Position numbers and translations under genes: made by a program. From NCBI GenBank assembly GCA_026552855.1, contig JAPMTX010000143.1, forward strand, positions 25,655 through 89,654: DNA of 64,000 nucleotides, in the 5' to 3' direction. The DNA is from Candidatus Methanoperedens sp. (GTDB lineage: Archaea > Halobacteriota > Methanosarcinia > Methanosarcinales > Methanoperedenaceae). Positions 41,370-50,617 of the stretch are shown here, piece after piece (within the stretch, counting starts at the first letter, position 1; every line of letters starts with the position of its first letter). Below the pieces are notes generated by a model. The model saw nothing but the letters and a program-made list of their open reading frames with translations. It searched no databases and was not told the DNA's origin.

Positions 41370-41666
41370 ATGATTATCCATTTCGAACGTACAGGCGGTT
41401 TTGCAGGGATGCGTACCTCTGTTAATCTGGATACGAAATCGCTCCCAAAGGATGAGGCGGATAAACTGCACGAGCTTGTAGATAAAGCCGGTTTTTTCAA
41501 TCTGCCGGCAAGTTTCCCTGTACCAAAACGGGGTGCCGACTACTTCCAGTACAGGCTGACGGTGGAAATGGACGGAAGAAAACACACAGTTGAGGTGAGC
41601 GACCCGGAAGTCCCTGCATCACTGCGTCCCCTGCTTCAATCCCTGATGGCGTATGCAAGGAAATAA
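41370..41666 (+). CDS. Emfourin-like inhibitor of the M4 protease
   Basis: The protein has 98 residues. IIHFERTGGFAGMRTSVNLDTKSLP, then ELVDKAGFFNLP, then DYFQYRLTVEMDGRKHTVEVSDPEVPASLRPLLQSL match the emfourin pattern (first strand with RTGGFAG, central FFxLP, strand pair and C-terminal helix). Emfourin from Serratia is a slow, tight inhibitor of protealysin encoded just downstream of it. The gene begins 25 bp after the M4 protease stop, so inhibitor and protease are made together and the protease is probably held inactive in the cytosol. Confidence 0.8.
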   Translation: MIIHFERTGGFAGMRTSVNLDTKSLPKDEADKLHELVDKAGFFNLPASFPVPKRGADYFQYRLTVEMDGRKHTVEVSDPEVPASLRPLLQSLMAYARK

Positions 41667-41669
41667 TGT

Positions 41670-42338
41670 CTACCCTGGTTTCGGCAAAAACGGCACAAGC
41701 CAGTCAAGGAACGAGTTCATGCTCCTCGTCTGCAGGTAGAGCGTACCCGTGCCCCTGAACTCAGCAACAAGACCCTCGCCGCTGAATACCGTGGATTTAA
41801 GTCCTCCTACCCGTTTCACGCTGTAGTCCAGCCCCTCGGTGAAAGCGACCATGTGCCCCGTGTCGATGGTGAAGGTCTCGCCCTTCAGTTTGACCTCGTG
41901 TATGGCGCCGAAGCTTGAGACATAGGCATCGCCAGCCCCGCCCATCTTGAGCAGGAACAAGCCCTCGCGCGAGAAGAACGATTTTGCCCCGCCCCATTTG
42001 GTATCAAGGCTCAGCTCCGGAGAGGATGCTATGTAGCTCCCGCTCTGGATGTACAGTGTCTCGCCGTTCAGCCTGTGGTGGGCGATATCGCCCTGGTACG
42101 GCGGCGCAAGCCCTACTATGCCTTTTGATTTTGCGGTAAAGGTATTGGTAAAGAAAGACTCGCCTCCGAGAAGACCGCGGGTCAGAGCACCAAGGACGCC
42201 GCCCTTTGCCTTTGTGGTGATCTCAATGCCCGGGGACATGTATACCATGGCTCCCGCCTCTGCTTCGATACGCTCCCCAGCCTCAAGCCGCATCTCAAGA
42301 AGCGTGTAGGCTGGCTTGTACATTATTTCGTGCTGCAT
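41670..42338 (-). CDS. AIM24/TIGR00266 family protein
   Basis: The protein has 222 residues. A beta-sheet protein with LEMRLEAGERIEAEAGAMVYMSPGIEITTKAKGG (about 14-47), GGESFFTNTFTA and RVGGLKSTVFSGEGLVAEFRGTG (about 176-198), the TIGR00266/AIM24 signature. Homologues form trimeric beta-prisms and occur in all domains; the molecular task is unknown (the yeast relative influences mitochondrial membrane organisation). It is convergent with the emfourin gene with only 3 bp between stops and is probably chromosomal rather than part of the protease cassette. Confidence 0.85.
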   Translation of the reverse strand: MQHEIMYKPAYTLLEMRLEAGERIEAEAGAMVYMSPGIEITTKAKGGVLGALTRGLLGGESFFTNTFTAKSKGIVGLAPPYQGDIAHHRLNGETLYIQSGSYIASSPELSLDTKWGGAKSFFSREGLFLLKMGGAGDAYVSSFGAIHEVKLKGETFTIDTGHMVAFTEGLDYSVKRVGGLKSTVFSGEGLVAEFRGTGTLYLQTRSMNSFLDWLVPFLPKPG

Positions 42339-42396
42339 ATGGCGATATCTGGCAGGATTATTAATAAAGCTGGCGTTTTAAATTTATAAAATCGGA

Positions 42397-42470
42397 TGGG
42401 CCCGCGGAGATTCGAACTCCGGATCTCCGCCATGTCAAGGCGACGTCATAACCAGCTAGACCACGGGCCC
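42397..42470 (-). tRNA. tRNA-Val (GAC)
   Basis: On the minus strand, the acceptor GGGCCCG pairs with CGGGCCC. The D stem is GTC/GAC, the anticodon stem TCGCC/GGCGG with loop TTGACAT (anticodon GAC), and the T arm CGGAG-TTCGAAT-CTCCG. The discriminator is A. CCA is not encoded. A TATA-like TTTAATAA lies about 30 bases upstream (about 42495-42503), inside the start of the divergent small gene. Confidence 0.95.
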
Positions 42471-42488
42471 GGTTCTTTCCACTAGTGG

Positions 42489-42854
42489 ATGATTGTTATT
42501 AAAGCTATCGATAAAACCCAGGTTTTATATTTTGGCAAACCAAACATATCCTTGATGGTAACTGTCAGTTCGAGGAAAAGGCTTGAATCCATAGAACGGG
42601 ATATTTTACCTTCCATGTTCGTGGGAGTGCTGTCCAAGGACGAGAAATGGCTGAAGAACACGCTTGAGAATACGCTCCCGATGCTTGAGGAGCGCGCCCT
42701 CCGCCTGGCGCAGGAATCCATAACGAGCGGGGAATGCGCCGGGGACGACCCGCTATGCAGCGAGGAGCGTATAAGGGTGCTGTTCCGGGAGACGCGCATC
42801 AAGCTTGAGGAAGAACATAAGGTAAGGAAAGCACGAACGAGATTCCACCATTGA
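42489..42854 (+). CDS. Hypothetical protein (121 residues)
   Basis: The family is not recognised. It begins MIVIKAIDKTQVLYFGKPNISLMVTVSS, then a helical charged part, a small conserved-looking loop ITSGECAGDDPLCSEERI with two cysteines, and a basic tail (KVRKARTRFHH) that could bind nucleic acid. No membrane segment is present. It is divergent from tRNA-Val, with only 18 bp between, so the two promoters overlap. Codon use looks like that of the surrounding chromosome. Confidence 0.6.
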   Translation: MIVIKAIDKTQVLYFGKPNISLMVTVSSRKRLESIERDILPSMFVGVLSKDEKWLKNTLENTLPMLEERALRLAQESITSGECAGDDPLCSEERIRVLFRETRIKLEEEHKVRKARTRFHH

Positions 42855-42908
42855 GTCCCACCAGCATTTCCCACTAACTATTTATTATGCAATTACGATT
42901 AACCATTC

Positions 42909-43715
42909 ATGCAAAGTTCCAGGCAGGAATTCGAGGATTCATATACCCTGTGGATAAGGTCGGCAGCAAAAGATATCTCGTTCGCATTGAACCAGCTAAA
43001 GCCCGAAGAAGTAAGAAAGATAATCGCAATGAGCGAGCAGTACCTGAAGGAACCTGAATCGGTATATGGCAGGGACGGGCTTGAGAAGGTTTCAGGGCTT
43101 GCACCTCCGGGCGTTCTCCTGCTCTTTACAGATGCTGTAGTCTTCTCGCAGAGCATCTTTCTCAGGATGCCCTCTATCTTTGATTACGCAGTGGCTATGA
43201 ACAGGAGATATTATCTCGGTTCGTGGTACTCTATCATAACCCTTAACAGGACTTACGTAAAGGAAGCAAGCGAAACGATGCTGAGATATACGCTTGAACA
43301 TGAGCTGCTGCAAAAAGAGATTTATGAGGAGGCTCTGATGGGAGCAGAACAGAAAAAATTCACGCCCGAAGAGAAAAGGAAAATCAGTGATGAGACTTTA
43401 AAACAAGCAGTCGAAAAGACCGGCATAACCCCGGATGAGCTTGCCAGGGAGAACCAGTTGATGTTAAGGGTCTCCTACACCTCCCCGCTTCTCCCCAAAC
43501 CTTTTGCTGAGGCTGCTCTCTACTGGTATATGGAAAAAAACCTTGAAGAATTTAAAGAATACGGAAAAGCAAGCAGGGCAGAGAAAGAAGATGAGCTTGG
43601 AAAGAAGCTCAATACAGATTTCAAGGAATGGCTTGATTTTTCTGTAAATACATACAGGGTATTCCTGGAAGATGTAAAGAAAGAATTGAACTACAGTGAT
43701 TACGGTTATGCATGA
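42909..43715 (+). CDS. Hypothetical archaeal protein (268 residues)
   Basis: The protein is mostly helical and soluble: SSRQEFEDSYTLWIRSAAKDISFALNQLKPEEVRKIIAMSEQYL at the start, GVLLLFTDAVVFSQSIFLRMPSIFDYAVAMNRRYYLGSWYSIITLNRTYV in the middle, and a long charged helical C-terminus. A stretch LEHELLQKEIYEE resembles but does not match HExxH, so I do not call a protease. Its ATGA stop overlap with the phosphoesterase gene shows they are co-expressed. Family unknown to me. Confidence 0.65.
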   Translation: MQSSRQEFEDSYTLWIRSAAKDISFALNQLKPEEVRKIIAMSEQYLKEPESVYGRDGLEKVSGLAPPGVLLLFTDAVVFSQSIFLRMPSIFDYAVAMNRRYYLGSWYSIITLNRTYVKEASETMLRYTLEHELLQKEIYEEALMGAEQKKFTPEEKRKISDETLKQAVEKTGITPDELARENQLMLRVSYTSPLLPKPFAEAALYWYMEKNLEEFKEYGKASRAEKEDELGKKLNTDFKEWLDFSVNTYRVFLEDVKKELNYSDYGYA

Positions 43716-44248
43716 GAATAATAGCGATTGCTGATACGCATATAAAATACGGCTCCATAATAGAGCAGTTACCTGAGGACCTTGTGGCATTACTTAAGGG
43801 GGCTGATATGGTAATCCACGCAGGCGATTTTGTCACAAGGGCGGCTTTTCAAGAGCTCTCGAACCTGAAGAAGCTTGAGGCTGTCCGCGGGAACATGGAT
43901 GAGGCTGCGCTGAAAGAGATTCTCCCGGAGCGAAGGGTGATAGAGATGGAAGGAATCAGGATAGGGATAATCCACGAGGCTGCCCTCTCCATCCAGGATA
44001 CTACGGGCGCGTGGTACCTGGCAAAGGAAATGGGCGTGGATGTGCTGGTTTTCGGTCATACCCACAAGCCTGTTATCGAGAGATCTGATGTGCTTCTTAT
44101 CTGCCCCGGCAGTCCCACGTTCCCGAGGCTGTCTGAACCGAGCGCGGTCGAGCTGGTAATAGAGAAGGGGAAGATATCCGGCAGGGTTATCACGCTTAAT
44201 GGAACGGCATGCAGATCAATTGAGAGTGCGAGGTCTTTCAGAGGATAA
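43712..44248 (+). CDS. Calcineurin-like metallophosphoesterase, YfcE/MJ0936 type
   Basis: This 178-residue compact phosphodiesterase has IIAIADTHI (metal ligands D-x-H, about 3-11), MVIHAGDFV (about 31-39), AVRGNMDE (the GN-D/H motif, about 54-61), IGIIHEA (about 82) and VLVFGHTHKP (GHxH, about 111-120). The set is complete for the two-metal site. Family members cleave phosphodiesters such as cyclic dinucleotides or artificial substrates; the natural one is unknown. It overlaps the preceding gene by 4 bp. Confidence 0.9.
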   Translation: MRIIAIADTHIKYGSIIEQLPEDLVALLKGADMVIHAGDFVTRAAFQELSNLKKLEAVRGNMDEAALKEILPERRVIEMEGIRIGIIHEAALSIQDTTGAWYLAKEMGVDVLVFGHTHKPVIERSDVLLICPGSPTFPRLSEPSAVELVIEKGKISGRVITLNGTACRSIESARSFRG

Positions 44249-44395
44249 TTTAGATATATGATGTTCTGAAATTTTCTTGGGAATAAATCCAATTAGACAT
44301 TTGACTTAAAACATATCCCTTTTTAGCTGAGCCTATATCAAACCTGATAAGCAACCCTATAAACTACTACCAAGTAAACGCGATACTTACCATGA

Positions 44396-44426
44396 GGATA
44401 GGAGTAAAAAGTTGTTCCTCCTATCC
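44396..44426. repeat. Inverted repeat upstream of hsdR
   Basis: Perfect 9-bp arms GGATAGGAG (44396-44404) and CTCCTATCC (44418-44426) enclose a 13-base loop, 99 bp before the hsdR ATG. A TATA-like TTATATATATACT follows at about 44465-44477. It is a candidate operator or the terminator of the preceding operon. Confidence 0.4.
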
Positions 44427-44524
44427 AATTTAAATCAATTTACATTGGTTTTAAAAGCGCATGCTTATATATATACTAAGTTATATGTCTTGCAATATCA
44501 AATAATGCATCCACTTGCAGAATA

Positions 44525-46837
44525 ATGAGGAATATGGAAACAATCGATAAAAAAGCCCTAAGCGAACGGGATATATGCACGAAGTACATTACTCCTGCAA
44601 TTCTTCAATCCAGGTGGAATATATACACGCAGGTACGTGAGGAAGTTACATTCACTAAAGGTCGGATTATAATAAAAGGTGCCCATGTGAGCAGAGGGGA
44701 GGCAAGGCGAGCAGATTACATTCTATATTACAAGCCCAATATTCCAATAGCTGTTATCGAGGCTAAGGATAACAATCATGGGATTGGGGATGGTATGCAG
44801 CAGGCACTTGTCTATGCCGAGATGCTGGATGTGCCTTTTGTTTATAGCTCAAATGGTGATGCATTTCTGGAACATGACTTCACGGTCAAATCGGGTCTGG
44901 TTGAAAAGGAGCTTCATCTCCATGAGTTCCCGTCTCCTGAAGTGTTATGGAAACGGTACTGTGCATGGAAAGGAATTGATGAAACAAAACAACCAATTGT
45001 TACGCAAAATTACTACTCTGATGGCAGCGGAAAGACCCCACGCTACTATCAACATATCGCTATTAACCGCACAATTGAAGCCATTGCAAAAGGACAAAAC
45101 CGCATTCTATTGGTCATGGCTACAGGGACGGGAAAGACTTTTACTGCTTTTCAGATAATCTGGCGTTTATGGAAATCACGCACCAAAAAGCGCATCCTGT
45201 ATCTGGCTGATCGAAATATCCTGATTGATCAAACTAAAACGAATGATTTTAAGCCGTTCGGTACAGCAATGACCAAGATTGAGAACAGGCAGGTTGACAC
45301 TTCATACGAAATTTACCTGTCGCTTTATCAAGCGGTTTCCGGCACGGAAGAGTGGAAAAACATATATAAACAGTTTTCACGGGATTTCTTTGATCTCGTG
45401 GTAGTGGATGAATGTCACCGTGGAAGCGCTGCCGAGGATTCAGCATGGAGAGAGATACTGGAATATTTCTCTTCTGCTACGCAAATCGGGTTAACTGCAA
45501 CGCCGAAAGAAACAAAAGATATCTCCAATATCCATTATTTTGGTGAGCCAATCTATACCTATTCACTCAAACAGGGAATAGAAGACGGTTTCCTAGCGCC
45601 ATATAAGGTCATACGGATTGACCTGGATAAAGATCTCACAGGATGGAGACCTGAGAAGGGTAAGCAGGATAAGTACAGTAAAGCTATTGAAGATCGAATA
45701 TACAACCAGAAAGATTTTGATAAGACGCTTGTTATTGAACAGCGCACCCAACTGGTAGCATGGAAAGTGACCGAATTCCTGAAAGCTACTAATCGTTTTG
45801 ATAAAACCATCGTGTTTTGCGAAGACATCGACCATGCGGAACGAATGAGGCAGGCGCTGGTTAATGAAAATGCCGATCTTGTGGCACAAAACAGAAAATA
45901 CGTTATGCGTGTCACTGGTGATGATGCTGAAGGCAAAGCCGAACTTGATAACTTTGTCCTTCCTGAGAGTCGCTACCCTGTGATCACTACCACCTCCAAA
46001 CTTATGAATACTGGCGTGGATGCACAGACATGTAAGCTCATTGTCCTTGATCAACGCATCCAATCAATGACCGTGTTCAAGCAGATCATTGGCAGGGGAA
46101 CGCGCATCAATGAGGATTTCGATAAATTCTATTTTACGATAATGGATTTTAAGAAGGCAACCGAGTTATTCGCAGATCCGAAGTTCGATAGCGAACCTGT
46201 GGTGATATACAACCCGAAACCCGGTGGTCCCCCACTGCCACCGGAGGATGGCGTGGATGACAGCTCCAAGCGTGTAAAATTTGTTGTCAGCGACGTGCCT
46301 GTTAAAGTTGTTGCCGAGCGTGTGCAGTATTATGACAAAGAGGGAAAACTGATTACCGAATCGCTGAAGGATTACACACGCACCACTGTTCGAAAGGAAT
46401 TTGCTTCACTGGATTCTTTCCTTAATAGATGGAGCAAAGCCCAGAAAAAGAATTTAATTATACAAGAACTTGAAGGGCAAGGGCTCCTGCTTCATGCGCT
46501 GGAGGAAGAGGTAGGAAGGGACTTTGACCCTTTTGACCTGATATGCCATGTTGTTTATGACCAGCCGCCTCTTTCCCGCAAGGAACGCGCCGAAGCGGTT
46601 CGCAAAAGAAACTACTTTGCCAGATACGGCGATAAGGCGCGTGCTGTCCTCAATGCGCTTCTCGATAAATACGCTGATGAAGGGGTCGAGAATATCGAGA
46701 GCATGGAGGTACTTAAGATCCAGCCCCTTGACCGGTTCGGCACTCCGCTTGAGATCATCAATATATTTGGAGGCAAGGATAAATACCTCGCGGCGTTGAG
46801 AGGATTGGAAACACAAATTTATATGGCGGAAGCTTAA
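44525..46837 (+). CDS. hsdR: Type I restriction enzyme, R (endonuclease/translocase) subunit
   Basis: This 770-residue protein of the EcoAI/EcoEI-like (type ID/IB) group has the PD-(D/E)xK nuclease core RRADYIL (Asp 64) and VIEAK (Glu 79, Lys 81). Its SF2 helicase domain has Walker A MATGTGKT (about 198-205), DECH (about 300) and later motifs including [14 protein letters not shown] and [10 protein letters not shown]. The C-terminal domain that docks on the methylase complex is present (about 590-770). It translocates DNA and cuts unmodified DNA. ATG 44525 or 44534 may start it. The gene is separated from hsdM by a 255-bp stretch filled with the dispersed repeat. Confidence 0.95.
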   Translation: MRNMETIDKKALSERDICTKYITPAILQSRWNIYTQVREEVTFTKGRIIIKGAHVSRGEARRADYILYYKPNIPIAVIEAKDNNHGIGDGMQQALVYAEMLDVPFVYSSNGDAFLEHDFTVKSGLVEKELHLHEFPSPEVLWKRYCAWKGIDETKQPIVTQNYYSDGSGKTPRYYQHIAINRTIEAIAKGQNRILLVMATGTGKTFTAFQIIWRLWKSRTKKRILYLADRNILIDQTKTNDFKPFGTAMTKIENRQVDTSYEIYLSLYQAVSGTEEWKNIYKQFSRDFFDLVVVDECHRGSAAEDSAWREILEYFSSATQIGLTATPKETKDISNIHYFGEPIYTYSLKQGIEDGFLAPYKVIRIDLDKDLTGWRPEKGKQDKYSKAIEDRIYNQKDFDKTLVIEQRTQLVAWKVTEFLKATNRFDKTIVFCEDIDHAERMRQALVNENADLVAQNRKYVMRVTGDDAEGKAELDNFVLPESRYPVITTTSKLMNTGVDAQTCKLIVLDQRIQSMTVFKQIIGRGTRINEDFDKFYFTIMDFKKATELFADPKFDSEPVVIYNPKPGGPPLPPEDGVDDSSKRVKFVVSDVPVKVVAERVQYYDKEGKLITESLKDYTRTTVRKEFASLDSFLNRWSKAQKKNLIIQELEGQGLLLHALEEEVGRDFDPFDLICHVVYDQPPLSRKERAEAVRKRNYFARYGDKARAVLNALLDKYADEGVENIESMEVLKIQPLDRFGTPLEIINIFGGKDKYLAALRGLETQIYMAEA

Positions 46838-46857
46838 TGTTCAGGATTAGAATTAAA

Positions 46858-47058
46858 ATACACCGCAAAGAACGCAAAGGGCGCAAAGATAACGATAACA
46901 TCGAACTCATAACGAACTTATAGGTAGAGTTCGTACGAGTTCGTACTAGTTCGTTGTTTTAAAACATAAAAAATTAACAACGAACTCAATACGAACTTAC
47001 AACGAACTCGACCCCGTCTCGTTTCAGTTCGTATCAGTTCGCTGTTCGTATTGAACTC
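46858..47058. repeat. Composite repeat element between hsdR and hsdM
   Basis: It starts with CACCGCAAAG and two more CGCAAAG units (46861-46888). ACGAACT/AGTTCGT units follow in mirror order. The first hairpin is GAACTCATAACGAACTTA against AGTTCGTACGAGTTCGT (about 46903-46950), then AACAACGAACT (about 46976) against GTTCGTTGTT (46946-46956), and a further set of AACGAACTC versus CAGTTCGTATCAGTTCG (about 46995-47041). The units are the same as in 28783-29120, but the CGCAAAG arm has no mirror partner and the CGCAGAT arm is missing, so this is a partial or decayed copy. Confidence 0.75.
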
Positions 47059-47092
47059 ACAGAACTTATCAATCAAGAAGGAGGGAAAAACA

Positions 47093-48541
47093 ATTTCGAT
47101 CAGTACCACTATCAAGACCATCCAGGACATCATGCGAAAAGATGCAGGCGTGGATGGCGATGCACAGCGCATCAGCCAGCTTGGATGGATGCTCTTTCTT
47201 AAGATATTCGACGACCGGGAGAAGGAGTATGAATTGCTTGAGGATGATTATCACTCATCTATCCCTGAGCGGCTGCGCTGGCGCAACTGGGCTTCTGACC
47301 CTGAGGGAATTACCGGCGAGGAACTGCTGGATTTCGTGAACAACGACCTCTTTAAGACGCTTAAGGAACTCACGCTGAGTTCGGAGGACAGGCGCGGCTC
47401 TGTCGTGCGCGAGGTATTCACGGACTCCTACAACTACATGAAGAACGGCACTCTAATCAGGCAGGTCGTCAACAAGATAAACGAGATCGACTTTAACAGA
47501 GCAGATGACCGCCATCTGTTCGGTGACATCTACGAGCAAATCCTGCGCGACCTCCAGAGCGCAGGCAATGCGGGGGAATACTATACCCCGCGCGCGGTTA
47601 CCCAGTTCATGGTGGATATGGCAGACCCCAAACTCGGTGAAAAATTCCTTGACCCGGCGTGCGGCACAGGCGGTTTCATCACCTGCGCTATAAACAATAT
47701 CCGAAAGAACTACGTAAAAAGCGTAGAAGATGAAGAAATCCTCCAGCGCTCCATTTCCGGCGTGGAGAAGAAACCGCTTCCGCATCTTCTGTGCGTCACC
47801 AACATGCTACTACACGGCATCGAAGTACCATCGCAGATAAGGCATGATAATACCCTCGCCAGGCCGCTGCGCGATTATGGCCCTTCGGACAGGGTGAATG
47901 TTATAGTAACAAATCCGCCTTTTGGCGGCATGGAGGAGGACGGCATCGAATCCAACTTCCCCGCAACTTACCGCACCAGGGAGACCGCAGACCTGTTCCT
48001 TGTGCTTATCACGCATCTCCTGAAGGATGACGGGCGCGGCGCCATCGTACTGCCTGACGGCACGCTGTTCGGCGAGGGCGTAAAGACACGCATCAAAGAA
48101 AAGCTACTTGAGGAATGCAACCTGCATACCATCGTGCGCCTGCCCAACGGCGTGTTCAGCCCGTATACGGGCATCAAGACAAACCTGCTCTTTTTCACCA
48201 AGGGCGCGCCTACAAAAGAGATATGGTATTACGAACATCCTTACCCTAATGGAGCAAAAACCTACAACAAGACAAAGCCCATCCGCATCGAGGAGTTCGA
48301 GCCAGAGAAAGCCTGGTGGCACAAGCGAGAGAAAAATGAGCATGCATGGAAGGTATCAATAGATGAGATCAAAGCCAATGGCTATAATCTCGACATCAAG
48401 AACCCCAGCGTGCCGAATAACTCTCACCGCGATCCTGAAGAACTCTTATCTGAGTACCGCAAGCTCCTCGCAGGAATTGCAGAAACACGCAACGCGCTTA
48501 AAAATGAGCTTAAGGCTTCGCTCGAAGTGAAGAACGCATGA
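47093..48541 (+). CDS. hsdM: Type I restriction-modification DNA methyltransferase subunit M
   Basis: The protein has 482 residues from the start proposed here. The N-terminal HsdM domain is STTIKTIQDIMRKDAGVDGDAQRISQLGWMLFLKIFDD. SAM motif I is FLDPACGTGGF (about 200-210), and the N6-adenine motif IV is NPPFGG (about 278-283). The frame has no ATG near the expected N-terminus. AAGGAGGG (47078-47085) lies exactly 7 bases before an ATT at 47093, which begins the conserved sequence; a TTG at 47051 is the nearest standard codon but lies in the repeat and has no SD. ATT initiation or a base change from ATG is likely. The stop overlaps hsdS by 4 bp. Confidence 0.93.
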   Translation: MSISTTIKTIQDIMRKDAGVDGDAQRISQLGWMLFLKIFDDREKEYELLEDDYHSSIPERLRWRNWASDPEGITGEELLDFVNNDLFKTLKELTLSSEDRRGSVVREVFTDSYNYMKNGTLIRQVVNKINEIDFNRADDRHLFGDIYEQILRDLQSAGNAGEYYTPRAVTQFMVDMADPKLGEKFLDPACGTGGFITCAINNIRKNYVKSVEDEEILQRSISGVEKKPLPHLLCVTNMLLHGIEVPSQIRHDNTLARPLRDYGPSDRVNVIVTNPPFGGMEEDGIESNFPATYRTRETADLFLVLITHLLKDDGRGAIVLPDGTLFGEGVKTRIKEKLLEECNLHTIVRLPNGVFSPYTGIKTNLLFFTKGAPTKEIWYYEHPYPNGAKTYNKTKPIRIEEFEPEKAWWHKREKNEHAWKVSIDEIKANGYNLDIKNPSVPNNSHRDPEELLSEYRKLLAGIAETRNALKNELKASLEVKNA

Positions 48542-50229
48542 AGCTTGAGACTTTTTTCGATAATTTTGAGATGCTGGCTGATGCGACAAACTGTGTGAAG
48601 AAGCTGCGCGAGCTGATACTGCAACTGGCTATGCGAGGGAAGCTTGTACCGCAGGATTCTAATGATGAACCTACTTCTGGCCTGCTTGATAAAATCAAAG
48701 CCGAAAAAGAGCGCCTGATTAAAGAGAAGAAAATTAAGAAAAACGAATCGCTACCGCCTCTTAAAGAGACAGATATTCCTTACCAACTTCCATCATCTTG
48801 GACATGGATTTCGTTGGGTGAAATAGCAGATTATAATGGGGCTGCTAAAGTATCGCCGAGCGAGATTCCTGAAGATGCTTGGTTGCTCGACCTTGAGGAC
48901 ATTGAAAAAGATACCTCAAAAATAATTCAACGAACGACTATCAGCGATCGGGAATCAAAGAGTACTAAAGCAAAATTTAGTGAAGGAGATGTATTATATG
49001 GAAAGCTCCGACCGTATCTCAACAAAGTCGTTGTTGCCGATTCAGATGGATTCTGTACTACGGAAATCGTACCATTGAGGATTTACTATGGTATCTCTCC
49101 AAAATATCTTATGTATGCCTTAAAGCGACCGGATTTTCTGGAGTACGTAAATTCAAAAACATACGGAATTAAAATGCCTCGTTTGGGAACTGAAGATGCC
49201 CGCCGTGCTCCGTTTCCTTTAGCACCATTAGAAGAACAGCGTCGCATCGTCGCTAAAATAGATCAGCTCATGTCCCTCTGCGATGAGCTTGAGGCGCGCC
49301 AGCAGAAGAGGCGCGAAACCCGCGCGCGCCTGAACAGCGCCGCGCTCGACCGGCTGCTTGCTGCCCGCGCGCCGGGGGAATTCGCGCAATGCTGGCAGCA
49401 CATCTATGATAATTTTGACTTGCTTTATGATGCGCCGGAAAACGTGGGTGCGCTGAGGCAGGCGATATTACAGCTTGCGGTCATGGGGAAGCTTGTGGCA
49501 CAGGATACGAATGATGAACCGGCATCGGTTCTTCTGGAAAAAATTAAGGCTGAAAAAGAGTGGCTCATTAAGGAAAAGAAGATTAAGAAAACTGAAACGC
49601 TGGTTGAGCCATCTGAAGTACCATTTGAACTACCGAAAGGATGGAAATGGGTAAGTCTAGGAAATGCCTTGCTAAAGCTTACAGATGGCACTCACAATTC
49701 ACCACCAAATTGTGAAACTGGTGATTTTAAATACGTGACAGCGAAGAATATAAAAACTCAGGGAATCGATCTTACAAATATTACATACGTAACTACGGCT
49801 ATCCATAATGAAATTTATAGTCGATGTGATCCTGAGCCAGGTGATATCCTTTATATCAAGGATGGTGCGACAACAGGCATTGCAGCGATAAATGATATCA
49901 CTGAACCATTCAGCATGCTTTCTAGCGTGGCGCTCTTGAAGACGCCTTCAGAGATATACAACCGTTATCTGCTTTATGTACTGAGATCACCCTATTTTTA
50001 CTCAATGATGCGTGAGGATATGTCCGGCGTTGCGATAACAAGAGTTACCCTTACAAAGTTGAATAAAGCGATAATTCCTTTAGCTCCCCTCGACGAACAG
50101 CGCCGCATTGTGGCTAAAGTAAATCAGCTCATGTCCCTCTGCGATGCACTCGAAGCCAGCCTTACGCGCTCGCAGGCGGACGGCGAGAGGTTGATGGAGG
50201 CGGTTGTGGGGAGGATGCTGGCGGGGTAG
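48538..50229 (+). CDS. hsdS: Type I restriction enzyme specificity subunit S
   Basis: The protein has 563 residues. Two target-recognition domains (about 85-235 and 355-515) each start after a QLAMRGKLVPQD / QLAVMGKLVAQD conserved segment. Each ends in LAPLEEQRRIVAKIDQLMSLCDELEA / LAPLDEQRRIVAKVNQLMSLCDALEA, the pseudo-symmetric helices that bind HsdM. It sets the DNA sequence recognised by the HsdM2-HsdS methylase and the HsdR complex. The last 132 bp (50098-50229) recur downstream at 51479, 52200 and, shortened, at 53033, each time after a toxin-antitoxin module. ATG overlaps the hsdM stop (ATGA). Confidence 0.94.
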   Translation: MKLETFFDNFEMLADATNCVKKLRELILQLAMRGKLVPQDSNDEPTSGLLDKIKAEKERLIKEKKIKKNESLPPLKETDIPYQLPSSWTWISLGEIADYNGAAKVSPSEIPEDAWLLDLEDIEKDTSKIIQRTTISDRESKSTKAKFSEGDVLYGKLRPYLNKVVVADSDGFCTTEIVPLRIYYGISPKYLMYALKRPDFLEYVNSKTYGIKMPRLGTEDARRAPFPLAPLEEQRRIVAKIDQLMSLCDELEARQQKRRETRARLNSAALDRLLAARAPGEFAQCWQHIYDNFDLLYDAPENVGALRQAILQLAVMGKLVAQDTNDEPASVLLEKIKAEKEWLIKEKKIKKTETLVEPSEVPFELPKGWKWVSLGNALLKLTDGTHNSPPNCETGDFKYVTAKNIKTQGIDLTNITYVTTAIHNEIYSRCDPEPGDILYIKDGATTGIAAINDITEPFSMLSSVALLKTPSEIYNRYLLYVLRSPYFYSMMREDMSGVAITRVTLTKLNKAIIPLAPLDEQRRIVAKVNQLMSLCDALEASLTRSQADGERLMEAVVGRMLAG

Positions 50230-50354
50230 AACTGAAGAGCTTTCCTATATAATAGCAAAAATATAATATAAACTATCAGATTAACCTATCAAGTTATATA
50301 TACAGAAATCATAAGTATATTTGGCATCTCCAGAAAATCGATGCTGTGAATAGT

Positions 50355-50612
50355 ATGGAAGAAATAGTTGTAGACGATACTTATAAAATCCATTTCTCCA
50401 GAGAATTAGTAGATCTGCTTAAAATTAAGCCCAAAGATCGCTTTAATATTATCATAAAAAATGATAAGATCGTACTCGAAAAAGTAAAAAGAGAGAAAGA
50501 AGTAGGAAAAGATTCTTTAATTGAGCTGCTTGAGTCACCCGCACATGTTGATCCTGCGAAGATTAAGCAATTAAATCTAAAATCTCTTGAGGAAGAGCTT
50601 TGGACGACTTGA
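50355..50612 (+). CDS. AbrB/SpoVT-like antitoxin
   Basis: The protein has 85 residues from ATG 50355 (a GTG at 50346 is an alternative). EEIVVDDTYKIHFSRELVDLLKIKPKDRFNIIIKNDKIVLEKV is the swapped-hairpin AbrB pattern: strand, HFSRELVDLLKIKPKD, strand. The C-terminal arm (SLIELLESPAHVDPAKIKQLNLKSLEEELW) would wrap the toxin. It lies right after hsdS and 5 bp before the PIN toxin. AT-rich, unlike the hsdS gene before it. Confidence 0.75.
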   Translation: MEEIVVDDTYKIHFSRELVDLLKIKPKDRFNIIIKNDKIVLEKVKREKEVGKDSLIELLESPAHVDPAKIKQLNLKSLEEELWTT

Positions 50613-50617
50613 AAAAA

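Noticed and set aside
43290..43335. HELLQKE in the 268-residue protein as a zinc protease motif
   Set aside because: The pattern is not HExxH and no third ligand is evident.
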